NCBI RefSeq assembly: GCF_000801315.1
Contig: NZ_CP010054.1
Location: forward strand, 1,674,001-1,738,000
Direction: 5' to 3'
Length of the DNA stretch: 64,000 nucleotides
DNA from: Hymenobacter sp. DG25B
Lineage (GTDB): Bacteria; Bacteroidota; Bacteroidia; Cytophagales; Hymenobacteraceae
Shown here: in pieces, positions 32,647 to 41,320 of the stretch
Position numbering within the stretch: position 1 is the first letter of the stretch
How the letters are laid out: each line of letters opens with the position of its first letter
Notes under the pieces: generated by a model
What the model saw: only the letters and a program-made list of their open reading frames with translations
What the model was told of the DNA's origin: nothing
The model's database searches: none
Program-made: the position numbers and the translations under genes

Positions 32647-33441
32647 ATGAACGAAGTAACCAAGAACACCAAAGAGCCAGCTCGGAAGATGAAAGTCGAG
32701 AGCTACGATATTGCACGCTCCGACGAAACGCTGCACTTGGCCACGGACTTGGCCAAGTTCATCAAGGACAACAAGCTCACCACTTCGGTGCAGGGCAAGG
32801 AGTTCGTGAACGTGGAAGGCTGGCAGTATGCCGGCTCGCGCCTGGGCATTGTGCCCATCGTTGACCACGTCATCAATGTCTCGACTGAGTCAGAAATTAA
32901 ATATCAGGCCAAGGTAACGCTGTTTGATCTGCGCTCCGGGCATACGGTAGGGGCTGGCTTTGCCATCTGCTCCAATAAAGAGCAGGGCAAGAAGTTTTAC
33001 CAGGAGTTTGCCATCATGAGCATGGCGCAAACGCGCGCCATCGGTAAGGCTTACCGGAACATTCTGGCCTGGATTATCCGCGCCGCCGGCTATGAGCCTA
33101 CCCCAGCGGAGGAAATGGAGTACCACGGCAACACGCCCGAGGTGAAAGCCGCTCCGGCCCCCTCCGCTGCGCCAGCTCCGGCCGCCCCCACGGCCATGAA
33201 AGCCGTGCCCGCTGAGCCTGTAGCCCCCGTTGCGGAACCTGCTCCTGCCGTAGCCTATGCTACTGCTGCGCAGAAGGAGGAAATCATCCGTCTGCTGAAC
33301 CATCCGGTGATTACGCGTCAGGAGAAAACCAAAATGCTCCTGAACATCAACCGTCTGGATGAAGAGCGGGCCGTACAGGCCATTGCCAAGCTGAAAAAAG
33401 CCATTGAAGACCGTGAAAACGGCGAAACGGCCGCTGCGTAA
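32647..33441 (+). CDS. Hypothetical protein resembling phage recombination-associated proteins
   Basis: This 264-residue protein has no signal peptide. Residues 35-155 (FVNVEGWQYAGSRLGIVPIV, FDLRSGHTVGAGFAICS, then MSMAQTRAIGKAYRNILAWI and AGYEPTPAEEME) are strikingly like a conserved protein of actinobacterial phages and streptomycetes that has the same 'MAQTRAxxKAxRN...AGYEPTPAEEM' block and is often beside recombination genes. A long P/A-rich linker (165-210) leads to a C-terminal helical module (QKEEIIRLLNHPVITRQEKTKMLLNIN). No phage genes surround it. The function is unknown; single-strand annealing or DNA binding is only a suggestion. Confidence 0.6.
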   Translation: MNEVTKNTKEPARKMKVESYDIARSDETLHLATDLAKFIKDNKLTTSVQGKEFVNVEGWQYAGSRLGIVPIVDHVINVSTESEIKYQAKVTLFDLRSGHTVGAGFAICSNKEQGKKFYQEFAIMSMAQTRAIGKAYRNILAWIIRAAGYEPTPAEEMEYHGNTPEVKAAPAPSAAPAPAAPTAMKAVPAEPVAPVAEPAPAVAYATAAQKEEIIRLLNHPVITRQEKTKMLLNINRLDEERAVQAIAKLKKAIEDRENGETAAA

Positions 33442-33464
33442 GCTTCCAGTAGCTTCTTATATCG

Positions 33465-33498
33465 AAAGCCCGATGCTGTTTCAGCGTCGGGCTTTTTT
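33465..33498 (+). terminator. Rho-independent terminator
   Basis: AAAGCCCGATGCT (33465-33477) pairs with AGCGTCGGGCTTT (33483-33495) with one GU pair, followed by T's, 24 nt after the stop codon. Confidence 0.88.
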
Positions 33499-33588
33499 GT
33501 GCCTTTCTGATTGCGGTTGAATGACAAAGGTCATCGGTTTTACTCCGTCTTTTCACCAACTTTAAAAAACGCCCACCAACCCTGCTGC

Positions 33589-36147
33589 ATGGCTACTGCA
33601 TCCGAAACGGCCATCCTTGATGCCACGCCCGCAACCCTGCCGCCCGGCCTCACGCCCGCTGAGGTAGAACAGCAGCGTCAGCGCTTCGGCCCCAATAAGC
33701 TCACGGACAACGCCGGTAACCGCACCTGGCAGATTCTGCGGGGCGTGGTTACGGAGCCCATGTTTGTGCTGCTGGTGGTTACGGCGGGGGTGTATATGGT
33801 CATTGGCAGCTACCAGGAGGGCTTTACTATGCTGGGGGCCATTGTGCTGGTGGCGGGCATTTCGCTCTACCAGGAAGCCCGCAGCGACAAGGCTCTGCGC
33901 GCTCTGCAGCAGCTCTCGCAGCCCCTGGCCCACGTGCGCCGCGCGGGTGAGCAGTTAGATGTGCCGGCCGAAGACGTGGTAGTAGGGGATGTGCTCCTGG
34001 TATCAGAAGGGGAGCAGGTGGTGGCCGATGGCCTGCTGCTGGAGGCCCACGACGCGCAGGCCGATGAATCTTTCCTGACCGGGGAATCTTTGCCGGTAGA
34101 CAAGGTGGCCGATGGTGCGCAGGCCGTGTACCTGGGCTCCACGCTCACCAGCGGGGCCGTGTGGGCCCGCGTCACGGCCGTGGGCAGCCAGACCCGGCTG
34201 GGCAAAATTGGGGGCCTGATGCAGGCGGTGAAACCGGAACAAACGCCCCTGCAGCGGCAAATTGCCGTGTTTGTGCGCCGCATGGCGCTGGTGGGCATTG
34301 TGGCGTTTGTGCTGGTGTTCGGGTATAACTGGTGGGAATCGGGCAGTTTGGTGCACGGGCTGCTCCATGGGCTGGCGCTGGCCATGGCGGTGCTGCCGGA
34401 AGAAATACCGGTGGCCCTTTCCACTTTCATGGCCCTGGGCGCCTGGCGCCTGATGAAGCAGGGAATCTTGACCAAGCAGCCGCAAACCGTAGAAGCGCTG
34501 GGCTCGGCCACCGTTATAGGGGTGGATAAAACCGGCACCCTCACCCAAAACCGTATGACGCTTACCCGCGCCTACTGCCCGGATGATACTGTGCCCTGGG
34601 AAATACGGCCGGAGCTGGTGCTGGCTCCTGCTCAGGCCCGCCTGTTGGCCACGGCCATGTGGGCCAGCGAGCCGCAGCCCTTCGACCCCATGGAAAGGGC
34701 CCTGCACGAGGCGTATGCGCAGTTTTCTTCGGTTGATGAGCGGCCCCGGTTTCAGCTGGTGCACGAGTACCCGCTGGGTGGGCACCCGCCCATGATGACG
34801 CACGTTTTCGCCGCTGCCGATGGCCGCCGGATAATTGCTTGCAAAGGGGCGCCCGAAGGTATTATGGCGCTTAGTCATCTTTCCGCAGCCGAGCAGCAGG
34901 CCGCCCAACAGGCACTGGAATCCCTCACATCCGTGGGTCTGCGAGTATTAGGCGTGGCCTGGAGCGAGTGGACCAGTACTGAATATCCGGAACGGCAGCA
35001 GGATTTTAACTGGCAGTTTGCGGGCCTGGTGGGCTTCAGCGACCCGCCCAAGGCGAATATTCCACAGGTGCTGGAACAGTTCTACCAAGCCGGCATCGAG
35101 GTGAAAATCATTACCGGCGACAATGCCGTGACGGCCGCCGCCATTGCCCGCCAAATCGGTTTCCGCCACCCCGCGCCCGTGCTCACCGGCGCCGAAATCA
35201 TGGCCCTGGACGAAGCTGCCTTAAACCAGCGGGTGCAGGAGGTAGGCCTGTACGCCCGCATGTTCCCGGAAGCCAAGCTGCGCGTCATCAACGCCCTGAA
35301 AGCCAACGGCGAAGTAACCGCCATGACCGGCGATGGAGTGAACGACGGCCCCGCGCTGAAAGCCGCCCACATTGGCATTGCCATGGGCCACCGCGGCACC
35401 GAGCTGGCCCGGCAGGCAGCCTCCCTGGTGTTGCTGGATGACGACCTGAGCCGCATGGTAACGGCCATAGGGTTTGGGCGCCGTATTTACGACAACCTCA
35501 AAAAGGCGGTGCAGTACATCATTTCCATTCATATTCCGCTTATTCTCACGGTGCTGGTACCTTCCCTGCTGGCCTGGAAATACCCGGCGCTGTTCGGGCC
35601 GGTGCACGTAATTTTCCTGGAGCTTCTGATGGGGCCCACCTGCTCTATTGTGTTTGAGAACGAGCCCATGGAAGCCGGCACCATGCACGAAAAACCCCGC
35701 CCGGCTTCGGATACGTTTCTCTCGTTTCGGGAGCTGGGCCTGAGCCTGGTGCAGGGGAGTGTGGCGGCGGCCGGCGTGCTGGGTGTGTACTTCTACTCCC
35801 TGCAGGTAGCCCATTCCGAAATCCTGACGCGCACCCTGGTCTTCACTACGCTGGTGCTGGCCAACGTGGTGCTAACGCTGGTCAGCCGCTCCCGCCACCT
35901 TACCGTGCTCACCACCCTACGCTACCCCAACCCGCTGGTGCCCCTGGCGCTGGGTATCACGCTGGCGCTGCTGGCTCTGTGCCTCACCTTTGCGCCTATG
36001 CAGCATCTGTTTCAGCTGCAGCCCCTTTCCCTCATACAGCTAGCCATCTGCGCGGCCGTGGCGCTGGTTAGCGTGGGCTGGTTTGAGGTGTATAAGGCGG
36101 TGCGGTATAGGCGAGCGGCTGCAATTGAAAGAACAGCATCAAAATAG
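33589..36147 (+). CDS. P-type (P2-like) cation-transporting ATPase
   Basis: The 852-residue inner-membrane pump has all catalytic signatures: TGES in the actuator domain, phosphorylation site DKTGTLT with D313, nucleotide-binding CKGAPEGI and hinge MTGDGVNDGPALKAAHIGIAMG. The fourth span reads AVLPEEIPVALSTFMALG and the sixth region LELLMGPTCSIVFENEP, as in a bacterial P2-type group whose ion (Ca, Mg or other) is not settled. It has no N-terminal metal-binding domain and no CPC motif, so it is not a heavy-metal pump. Its start ATG at 33589 replaces a TTG-started extension. Confidence 0.92.
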   Translation: MATASETAILDATPATLPPGLTPAEVEQQRQRFGPNKLTDNAGNRTWQILRGVVTEPMFVLLVVTAGVYMVIGSYQEGFTMLGAIVLVAGISLYQEARSDKALRALQQLSQPLAHVRRAGEQLDVPAEDVVVGDVLLVSEGEQVVADGLLLEAHDAQADESFLTGESLPVDKVADGAQAVYLGSTLTSGAVWARVTAVGSQTRLGKIGGLMQAVKPEQTPLQRQIAVFVRRMALVGIVAFVLVFGYNWWESGSLVHGLLHGLALAMAVLPEEIPVALSTFMALGAWRLMKQGILTKQPQTVEALGSATVIGVDKTGTLTQNRMTLTRAYCPDDTVPWEIRPELVLAPAQARLLATAMWASEPQPFDPMERALHEAYAQFSSVDERPRFQLVHEYPLGGHPPMMTHVFAAADGRRIIACKGAPEGIMALSHLSAAEQQAAQQALESLTSVGLRVLGVAWSEWTSTEYPERQQDFNWQFAGLVGFSDPPKANIPQVLEQFYQAGIEVKIITGDNAVTAAAIARQIGFRHPAPVLTGAEIMALDEAALNQRVQEVGLYARMFPEAKLRVINALKANGEVTAMTGDGVNDGPALKAAHIGIAMGHRGTELARQAASLVLLDDDLSRMVTAIGFGRRIYDNLKKAVQYIISIHIPLILTVLVPSLLAWKYPALFGPVHVIFLELLMGPTCSIVFENEPMEAGTMHEKPRPASDTFLSFRELGLSLVQGSVAAAGVLGVYFYSLQVAHSEILTRTLVFTTLVLANVVLTLVSRSRHLTVLTTLRYPNPLVPLALGITLALLALCLTFAPMQHLFQLQPLSLIQLAICAAVALVSVGWFEVYKAVRYRRAAAIERTASK

Positions 36148-36190
36148 AGCGTCATGCTGAGCGCAGGCGAAGCATCTCTACTGCTTCGCC
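36148..36190. repeat. Half copy of a GTCATGCTGAGCG palindromic element
   Basis: GTCATGCTGAGCG followed by CGAAGCATCTCTAC and GCTTCGCC is the left half of the element that is complete at 60083-60196. The right half is missing and a different palindrome follows directly, so the two elements appear stacked. Confidence 0.6.
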
Positions 36191-36292
36191 TGTCATCCTG
36201 AGCTTTGCGAAGGACCTTCTCACGGCAGAACGACAATCGGAACAACGACTTGTGCTTGCGTGAGAAGGTCCTTCGCAAAGCTCAGGATGACA
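36191..36292. repeat. Long perfect inverted repeat, TCATCCTGAGC family
   Basis: 34-bp perfect arms (36191-36224 and 36259-36292) begin TGTCATCCTGAGC and contain AAGGACCTTCTC, around a 34-nt centre. The same family recurs at 45953-46056. The 245-nt gap between the P-type ATPase and recQ holds only these elements. Confidence 0.88.
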
Positions 36293-36392
36293 ATTACTAT
36301 TACAACATCAGCACGCGAGATGTCTCGACTTCCCTCGACATGACACTCCCAGCATTTGAGCCGCCGTGCAATCGGTGTTACCTTCGTGGTCT

Positions 36393-38312
36393 ATGCCGCA
36401 CCCCACCGACGACATTCTGCATGTATTGCGCCAGACGTGGGGGCACACGCAGTTCCGGCCGCTGCAGGAGGATATTATCCGCTCGGTGCTGGCGGGGCAG
36501 GATACGCTGGCTTTGCTGCCCACGGGCGGCGGCAAAAGTATCTGCTTTCAGGTGCCGGCGCTGGCCCGGCCGGGCTTGTGCCTGGTAGTTTCGCCGCTCA
36601 TTGCCCTGATGAAGGACCAGGTGGAAAACCTGCGCAAGCGTGGCATCAAGGCCGAGGCCGTTTTCTCCGGCATGACCCACACCGAAATCGACCAGACGCT
36701 GGACAACTGCGTGTATGGCCCGGTGAAGTTCCTGTACGTGAGTCCCGAGCGCCTGCTGACCGATATGTTCCGGGCCCGCGTGGGCAAGATGAAAGTAAGC
36801 CTACTGGCCGTAGACGAAGCCCACTGCCTTTCCCAATGGGGCTACGATTTTCGCCCGCCCTACCTGAAAATTGCGGAGCTGCGCGAGCTGCTGCCCGGCG
36901 TGCCCTGCATTGCCCTCACGGCCACCGCCACCGAGCAGGTGCGGCAGGATATAGTAGAAAAGCTGCATTTCGGGGCCACGCATCGGTTGTTTCAGCAGAG
37001 CTTTGCCCGACCTAATCTCTCGTATTCGGTTTTGAGCACGGAAGATAAACTCAAGCGGCTGCTGGAAGTAGTGCGTGGGGTAGGGGCCGAAAAAACCAGC
37101 ATTGTGTATGCCCGCACACGCCGCCAGACCGAGGATACGGCTGCTTTTCTCCAACAGCACAACGTAGTTGCGGCCGCCTACCACGCCGGCCTGCCCGCCG
37201 AGCAGCGCACCCGCACCCAGCAGGACTGGATGGGCAACAAAACGCGCTGCATCGTGGCCACCAATGCCTTCGGGATGGGCATCGATAAGCCCGATGTGCG
37301 CCTGGTGGTGCACCTGGATGCGCCCGACAACCTGGAGGCCTACTACCAGGAAGCCGGCCGCGCGGGTCGCGACGAAAAGTACGCTTTTGCCGTGCTACTC
37401 TCCGGCCCCAACGATGCCGACGAGCTGCGCCGCCGCACCCGGCAGGCCTACCCGCCGCTGGATGTGGTGCGCCGCGTGTACCAGGCCCTGGCCAATTTTT
37501 CCCGCACTGCCGTAGGTGGCGGCGAGCTGGTAGCCTTCGATTTTGACCTGCAGCAGTTCGCCGAAACCTACCGCCTCAAGGCCCTGGATGCGCATAATAG
37601 CCTGCGCACGCTGGCCCGGGAGGGCTTCGTGCAGCTGAACGAGGCCGTGAACAACCCCGCCCGCGTGCACATCCCCATCAACCACACCGACCTGTACCGC
37701 TTCCAGGTAGCCAACCAGCAGCACGACCAGCTGATTAAGAGTCTGCTGCGCTTTAATGGGGGCGAGCTGTTCGCAGGCTTCCAGCGGATTTCGGAAAACA
37801 GCCTGGCCCAGCACCTGAAGCTAAGCGTGGTGGATGTGCGCAAGATGCTATTGTTTCTGCACCGGTCGGGCATCATTCAGTACCAGCCCAAGCACGAGTC
37901 GCCGCAGGCGCTGTTTACCACCCCGCGCTTTGATGCCGATAAGCTCCCCCTGGACCAGAAGCGCCTGCTGCAGGCGCAGGAGCTGGCGGTACACAAAACG
38001 GAGTCCGTCATTCGCTACACGGCCGGCGGGCGCTGCCGTCAGCAATTGTTGCTGGAATATTTTGGTGAGCTGGATGCGCCGGCCTGCGGCGTGTGCGACT
38101 TCTGCCTCGCCAAAAAGAAAGCCAGACAGGACGCCGCGCCCACACCCGCGCTGCGGGAGCAGCTGCTAAAGCTGCTCCGCACCACCCCGCAAACCCCACG
38201 GGAAGTGCTGGCGCATTTCGTGCCTGGGCAGGCTCCGGCCGTAACGGAGTTGCTGCGGGAACTGGTGGAGCGAGGCGAGCTGAAATACGCGCCGGATGGA
38301 AGGCTGGGTTAA
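36393..38312 (+). CDS. recQ: ATP-dependent DNA helicase RecQ (short form)
   Basis: The 639-residue superfamily 2 helicase unwinds DNA 3'-5' in recombination and repair. It starts with the Q-motif FRPLQEDII; Walker A is LPTGGGKSICFQ, motif II DEAHCLSQWGYDFRPPY, motif III ALTATAT, and motif VI HLDAPDNLEAYYQEAGRAGRDE. The zinc site follows with C-x-CDFC (DAPACGVCDFCLAKKK) and a winged helix. The usual C-terminal HRDC domain seems absent. The ATG at 36393 was chosen over a GTG nine codons upstream. The stop overlaps the convergent hypothetical gene by 4 nt. Confidence 0.94.
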   Translation: MPHPTDDILHVLRQTWGHTQFRPLQEDIIRSVLAGQDTLALLPTGGGKSICFQVPALARPGLCLVVSPLIALMKDQVENLRKRGIKAEAVFSGMTHTEIDQTLDNCVYGPVKFLYVSPERLLTDMFRARVGKMKVSLLAVDEAHCLSQWGYDFRPPYLKIAELRELLPGVPCIALTATATEQVRQDIVEKLHFGATHRLFQQSFARPNLSYSVLSTEDKLKRLLEVVRGVGAEKTSIVYARTRRQTEDTAAFLQQHNVVAAAYHAGLPAEQRTRTQQDWMGNKTRCIVATNAFGMGIDKPDVRLVVHLDAPDNLEAYYQEAGRAGRDEKYAFAVLLSGPNDADELRRRTRQAYPPLDVVRRVYQALANFSRTAVGGGELVAFDFDLQQFAETYRLKALDAHNSLRTLAREGFVQLNEAVNNPARVHIPINHTDLYRFQVANQQHDQLIKSLLRFNGGELFAGFQRISENSLAQHLKLSVVDVRKMLLFLHRSGIIQYQPKHESPQALFTTPRFDADKLPLDQKRLLQAQELAVHKTESVIRYTAGGRCRQQLLLEYFGELDAPACGVCDFCLAKKKARQDAAPTPALREQLLKLLRTTPQTPREVLAHFVPGQAPAVTELLRELVERGELKYAPDGRLG

Positions 38313-38785
38313 GAATAATTCTGCTGAAAAAGGTACTTTATTGCTTTCCACAAAGAGAAATGAGGCAGCTCTGGTTTAGGATACACCTCATTCATATGCG
38401 TTGCATACACATTTATGGCCATGCGTTTTGTTTCATAGCTGCGCCCTATAAGGTCTTGCATAGAAGGCCAGCAGAACAAAAGGAGTTTGTTGGCTGGAAC
38501 CTCAATCCTAAATTTAACTTCCTTAATAAACCCCGAGTTAAATCCAAGGTCTTGCAAACGTGTATCTAGTAATGTTTTGATCCTTATTAAGTTGGATTCA
38601 AATGGTGCCGTTTGAAGGGCAACCGGTTCTATTTGCCCGGTCAAGACATTCAGCGTGATTTCGGAGATATTATGTTTCCGAGCTGTATGGTATAATAAAT
38701 CAGCCAAGTCACTACCAACGGGCGAATAGAAATACAGTTGAGCTAGATTATGGGGAAATCCATTCAAGATCCTGCGTCTGGGCAT
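38309..38785 (-). CDS. Hypothetical protein in AT-richer DNA
   Basis: The 158-residue protein is not recognised. It has a basic start (MPRRRILNGFPHNLAQLYFYSPVGSDLADLLYHTARKHNISEITLNVLTG) and an alternating strand-helix pattern, with no signal peptide or membrane span. Base composition is clearly lower in G+C than the neighbours, and codon use differs (many TTA, AAT and ATA codons on the coding strand). Its 3' end overlaps the recQ stop region by 4 nt. Recent transfer is plausible. The family is unknown and whether it is expressed is unproven. Confidence 0.55.
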   Translation of the reverse strand: MPRRRILNGFPHNLAQLYFYSPVGSDLADLLYHTARKHNISEITLNVLTGQIEPVALQTAPFESNLIRIKTLLDTRLQDLGFNSGFIKEVKFRIEVPANKLLLFCWPSMQDLIGRSYETKRMAINVYATHMNEVYPKPELPHFSLWKAIKYLFQQNYS

Positions 38786-38837
38786 CAGAAGGTATACACT
38801 AGTTATAGAGTGTTATTGCACTTACGAATCTAACACC

Positions 38838-38890
38838 AAAATGCCGCCCCGGTTACTCCTGTAGCAGGAACAGCCGGGGCGGCATTTTAT
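38838..38890 (-). terminator. Terminator of the DJ-1/PfpI gene
   Basis: A 15-bp stem AAAATGCCGCCCCGG (38838-38852) pairs with its complement (38874-38888). The 21-nt loop contains a further small hairpin TCCTG/CAGGA. Confidence 0.85.
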
Positions 38891-38905
38891 TAGAAAAGAT
38901 TAAAC

Positions 38906-39586
38906 CTACTTCGCCAGCTGCTTCAGCAGCTCTTTGGCGGCGGGCTCGGAGGAGGCCGGGTTCTGGCCAGTAATCAGGTTGCCGGCGGTTACGATGTAGG
39001 GCTGCCAGTCGGCGCCTTTGGAGTAGTTGCCGCCGTTCTGCTTCAGCATATCTTCCACCAGGAAAGGCACTACGTTAGTCAGCTGCACCGCTTCTTCCTC
39101 GGTATTGGTGAAGCCGGCCACTGATTTGCCTTTCACAATGGAGCTGCCATCGGGGGCTTTCACGTGGCGCAGCACGCCGGGAGCGTGGCATACGGCCGCA
39201 ACGGGCTTACCGGCGGCGTACATCGTTTCAATCAGCTCAATCGACTTTTTGTCTTCGGCCAAATCCCACAGCGGGCCGTGGCCGCCGGGGTAGAACACGG
39301 CGTCAAAATCAGCTGCCGACACGCTGTCGAGCTTCACGGTGCTGGCCAGGGCTTTTTGCGCTTCGGAGTCTTTTTTGAAGCGCTCCGTGGCTTCGGTCTG
39401 GGCGCTGGGGTCGTCGCTTTTGGGGTCCAGCGGGGGCTGGCCGCCGGCCGGTGAGGCCAGCGTGAGGGTGGCGCCGGCATCTTTGAACACGTAATAGGGC
39501 GCGGCAAATTCTTCCAGCCAGAAGCCGGTTTTGTGGCCCGTATTTCCCAGCTGGTCGTGGGAGGTCAATACCATTAGTATGTTCAT
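38906..39586 (-). CDS. DJ-1/PfpI family protein (Hsp31-like, type 1 glutamine amidotransferase fold)
   Basis: The 226-residue protein begins with MNILMVLTSHDQLGNTGHKTGFWLEEFAAPYYVF and contains YPGGHGPLWDL and the nucleophile elbow AVCHAPGVL with C133; E26 is the conserved acidic partner. This pattern belongs to the Hsp31/glyoxalase III branch, which removes methylglyoxal or protects proteins from glycation. It stands in a run of stress and redox genes, which supports a detoxification role, but substrate is not proved. Confidence 0.88.
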   Translation of the reverse strand: MNILMVLTSHDQLGNTGHKTGFWLEEFAAPYYVFKDAGATLTLASPAGGQPPLDPKSDDPSAQTEATERFKKDSEAQKALASTVKLDSVSAADFDAVFYPGGHGPLWDLAEDKKSIELIETMYAAGKPVAAVCHAPGVLRHVKAPDGSSIVKGKSVAGFTNTEEEAVQLTNVVPFLVEDMLKQNGGNYSKGADWQPYIVTAGNLITGQNPASSEPAAKELLKQLAK

Positions 39587-39643
39587 GGTGGCTTGTATTT
39601 AAGTGATAGAAAAGTGTGGGATGAAAAATAGGGCACTGAGCCC

Positions 39644-39952
39644 TTACAGCAGCAGGCGGTAAAACGTGGTTTTGCGCTCTGCCAGCAAGGGCACAATCTG
39701 TCCTAGTACCAGGTCCTGAAAATGTGGCGCGGCCCGGTGCGTTAGCTGCGCGTTTTGGTCCACGTACTGCTCGTAAATAAAGAAGCGCTCCGGCTCCTCA
39801 GCCGACTGATGCGCCGTGTAGACCAGGTTACCCGGCTCATGCTGCCGTACGGCTGCCGCAGCTTCCTTCAGCAGGCGCCGCACCGTTTCGGCCTGGCCCG
39901 GCTGCACCAGCCATTCGGCGGCTACGCAATAAATATCTTCTGGCTTGGGCAT
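39644..39952 (-). CDS. Antibiotic-biosynthesis-monooxygenase (ABM) domain protein
   Basis: The 102-residue single-domain protein has the ABM pattern: strand VAAEWLVQPGQAE, helix TVRRLLKEAAAAVRQHEPGNLVYTAHQ, EPERFFIYEQYVDQNAQLTHRAAPHFQ and a last strand. The EQY...A..H block is the common signature of YgiN/LsrG-like proteins. Such dimers act on quinones or signalling sugars. It lies 4 nt upstream of nothing and 4 nt downstream of the dehydrogenase gene, so it is the second gene of that unit. Confidence 0.85.
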   Translation of the reverse strand: MPKPEDIYCVAAEWLVQPGQAETVRRLLKEAAAAVRQHEPGNLVYTAHQSAEEPERFFIYEQYVDQNAQLTHRAAPHFQDLVLGQIVPLLAERKTTFYRLLL

Positions 39953-39956
39953 GGGT

Positions 39957-41114
39957 TTACAGGCTGAGGGTGAGAATCTGCTCTACGTCGGCAATCTGCA
40001 CATCGGCCCGCTCGCCCAGGTTTTTCACGCCGCGCTCCGTGAAGCGCTGCACAATGTGCCTAATGGTTTCCTCGCCCACTTCATAATCGGAAAGGCGGGT
40101 TTTGATTTCCAGGGATTCAAAAAAGCGTACGGTGGCCTGAACGGCGGCTTCGGCGCGCTCCTCATCGGTACCCGCGGTAATGTTCCAGACGCGCTGACCG
40201 TATTGCACCAGCTTCTGCAGCTTGCCGGCACGGCGGTAGCGCAGCATGGCGGGCAGCACAATGGCCAGGGTGCGGGCATGGTCGATGCCGTGCAGGGCGG
40301 TCAACTCGTGGGCCACGTAGTGCGTGCTCCAGTCGGTAACCACGCCGGCCGCCAGGGTGCCGTTCAGGGCATTGGTGGCGGCCCACATAAAGTTGGCCAT
40401 GGCATCGTAGCCCCGTGGGTTTTCGAGCACTTTGGGCGCTTCCTCAATCAGCGTGAGCAGCACCGCTTCGGCCTGCCGGTCCTGCAGGGGCGTGTTGACG
40501 GGGTAGGTGAGGTACTGCTCCAGCACGTGCGTAAACGCATCCGCAATGCCATTGGCAATCTGGCGCTTGGGCAGCGTGAAGCAGGTTTCGGGGTCGAGGA
40601 TGGAGAATTTGGGGAAGGTGAGCGGCGAGCTGAACGCCAGCTTTTCTTTGGTCGATACGCGGGTAACAACAGAGCCGGAATTCATTTCTGAGCCCGTAGC
40701 GGGCAGCGTGAGCACTGCGCCAAAGGGCAGGGCGCTGGTTACCTTGGCGCGCTTGCTGAGAATATCCCACGGGTCTTCGCCCTGAAATGGCACGGCGGCG
40801 GCAATAAACTTGGTGCCATCTACCACGGAGCCACCCCCAACGGCCAGAATAAAGTCCACCTTTTCCGTGCGAGCCAGCTCCACGGCCTGCATCAGGGTTT
40901 CGTAGTGCGGGTTGGCTTCAATGCCGCCAAACTCCACGGTATCAAAGCCCTGCAGCGCGGCTGTCACCTGCTCGTAAACGCCGTTTTGCTTGATGCTGCC
41001 TCCACCATAAGTGATAAGCACTTTGGCGCCGGCGGGCACCTGCTGGGCCACACTGGCAATCTGGCCTTTGCCAAACAAAATGCGGACGGGGTTATAGAAC
41101 TGGAAGTTTTTCAT
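39957..41114 (-). CDS. Iron-containing alcohol dehydrogenase (YqhD/BDH-like)
   Basis: The 385-residue enzyme reduces aldehydes with NADPH. It has the NAD(P) binding GGGSIKQNGVYEQV and AVGGGSVVDGTKFIA, and the metal site as D192, H196 (GIADAFTHVLEQ), H265 (DWSTHYVAHELTALHGIDHA) and H279. Length and motifs match E. coli YqhD, which clears reactive aldehydes formed by lipid peroxidation. It precedes the ABM gene in one unit and neighbours ohr-ohrR, consistent with oxidative-stress defence. Confidence 0.92.
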   Translation of the reverse strand: MKNFQFYNPVRILFGKGQIASVAQQVPAGAKVLITYGGGSIKQNGVYEQVTAALQGFDTVEFGGIEANPHYETLMQAVELARTEKVDFILAVGGGSVVDGTKFIAAAVPFQGEDPWDILSKRAKVTSALPFGAVLTLPATGSEMNSGSVVTRVSTKEKLAFSSPLTFPKFSILDPETCFTLPKRQIANGIADAFTHVLEQYLTYPVNTPLQDRQAEAVLLTLIEEAPKVLENPRGYDAMANFMWAATNALNGTLAAGVVTDWSTHYVAHELTALHGIDHARTLAIVLPAMLRYRRAGKLQKLVQYGQRVWNITAGTDEERAEAAVQATVRFFESLEIKTRLSDYEVGEETIRHIVQRFTERGVKNLGERADVQIADVEQILTLSL

Positions 41115-41133
41115 GGATTCGTATTAAATGTAT

Positions 41134-41303
41134 GTAGCGCGAAGCTCCGGCTTCGCGGAGTAACGCACCGAGTGGTAGAAAATACCTGGCAGTGAGAGTA
41201 GCGCGAAGCTCCGGCTTCGCGTACGAGCGAAGCGAGTTCCTACGCGGTGAGCATACGCCTGTTACTCGCGTTGCTCGTGCGCGAAGCCGGAGCTTCGCGC
41301 TAC
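41134..41303. repeat. Palindromic repeat cluster, GTAGCGCGAAGC family
   Basis: GTAGCGCGAAGCTCC plus GGCTTCGCG occurs at 41134-41157 and 41198-41221 in direct orientation and at about 41273-41303 inverted. The second and third copies form an imperfect stem of over 30 bp, extended inward by GAGCGAAGCGAGT-type sequence. It fills the gap between two genes on the same strand. Confidence 0.8.
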
Positions 41304-41320
41304 TTTTTCGCGCTACTTTG

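Noticed and set aside
41134..41303. CRISPR-like array of short repeats
   Set aside because: Only three copies, one inverted, with unequal spacing and internal palindromes; no cas genes nearby.
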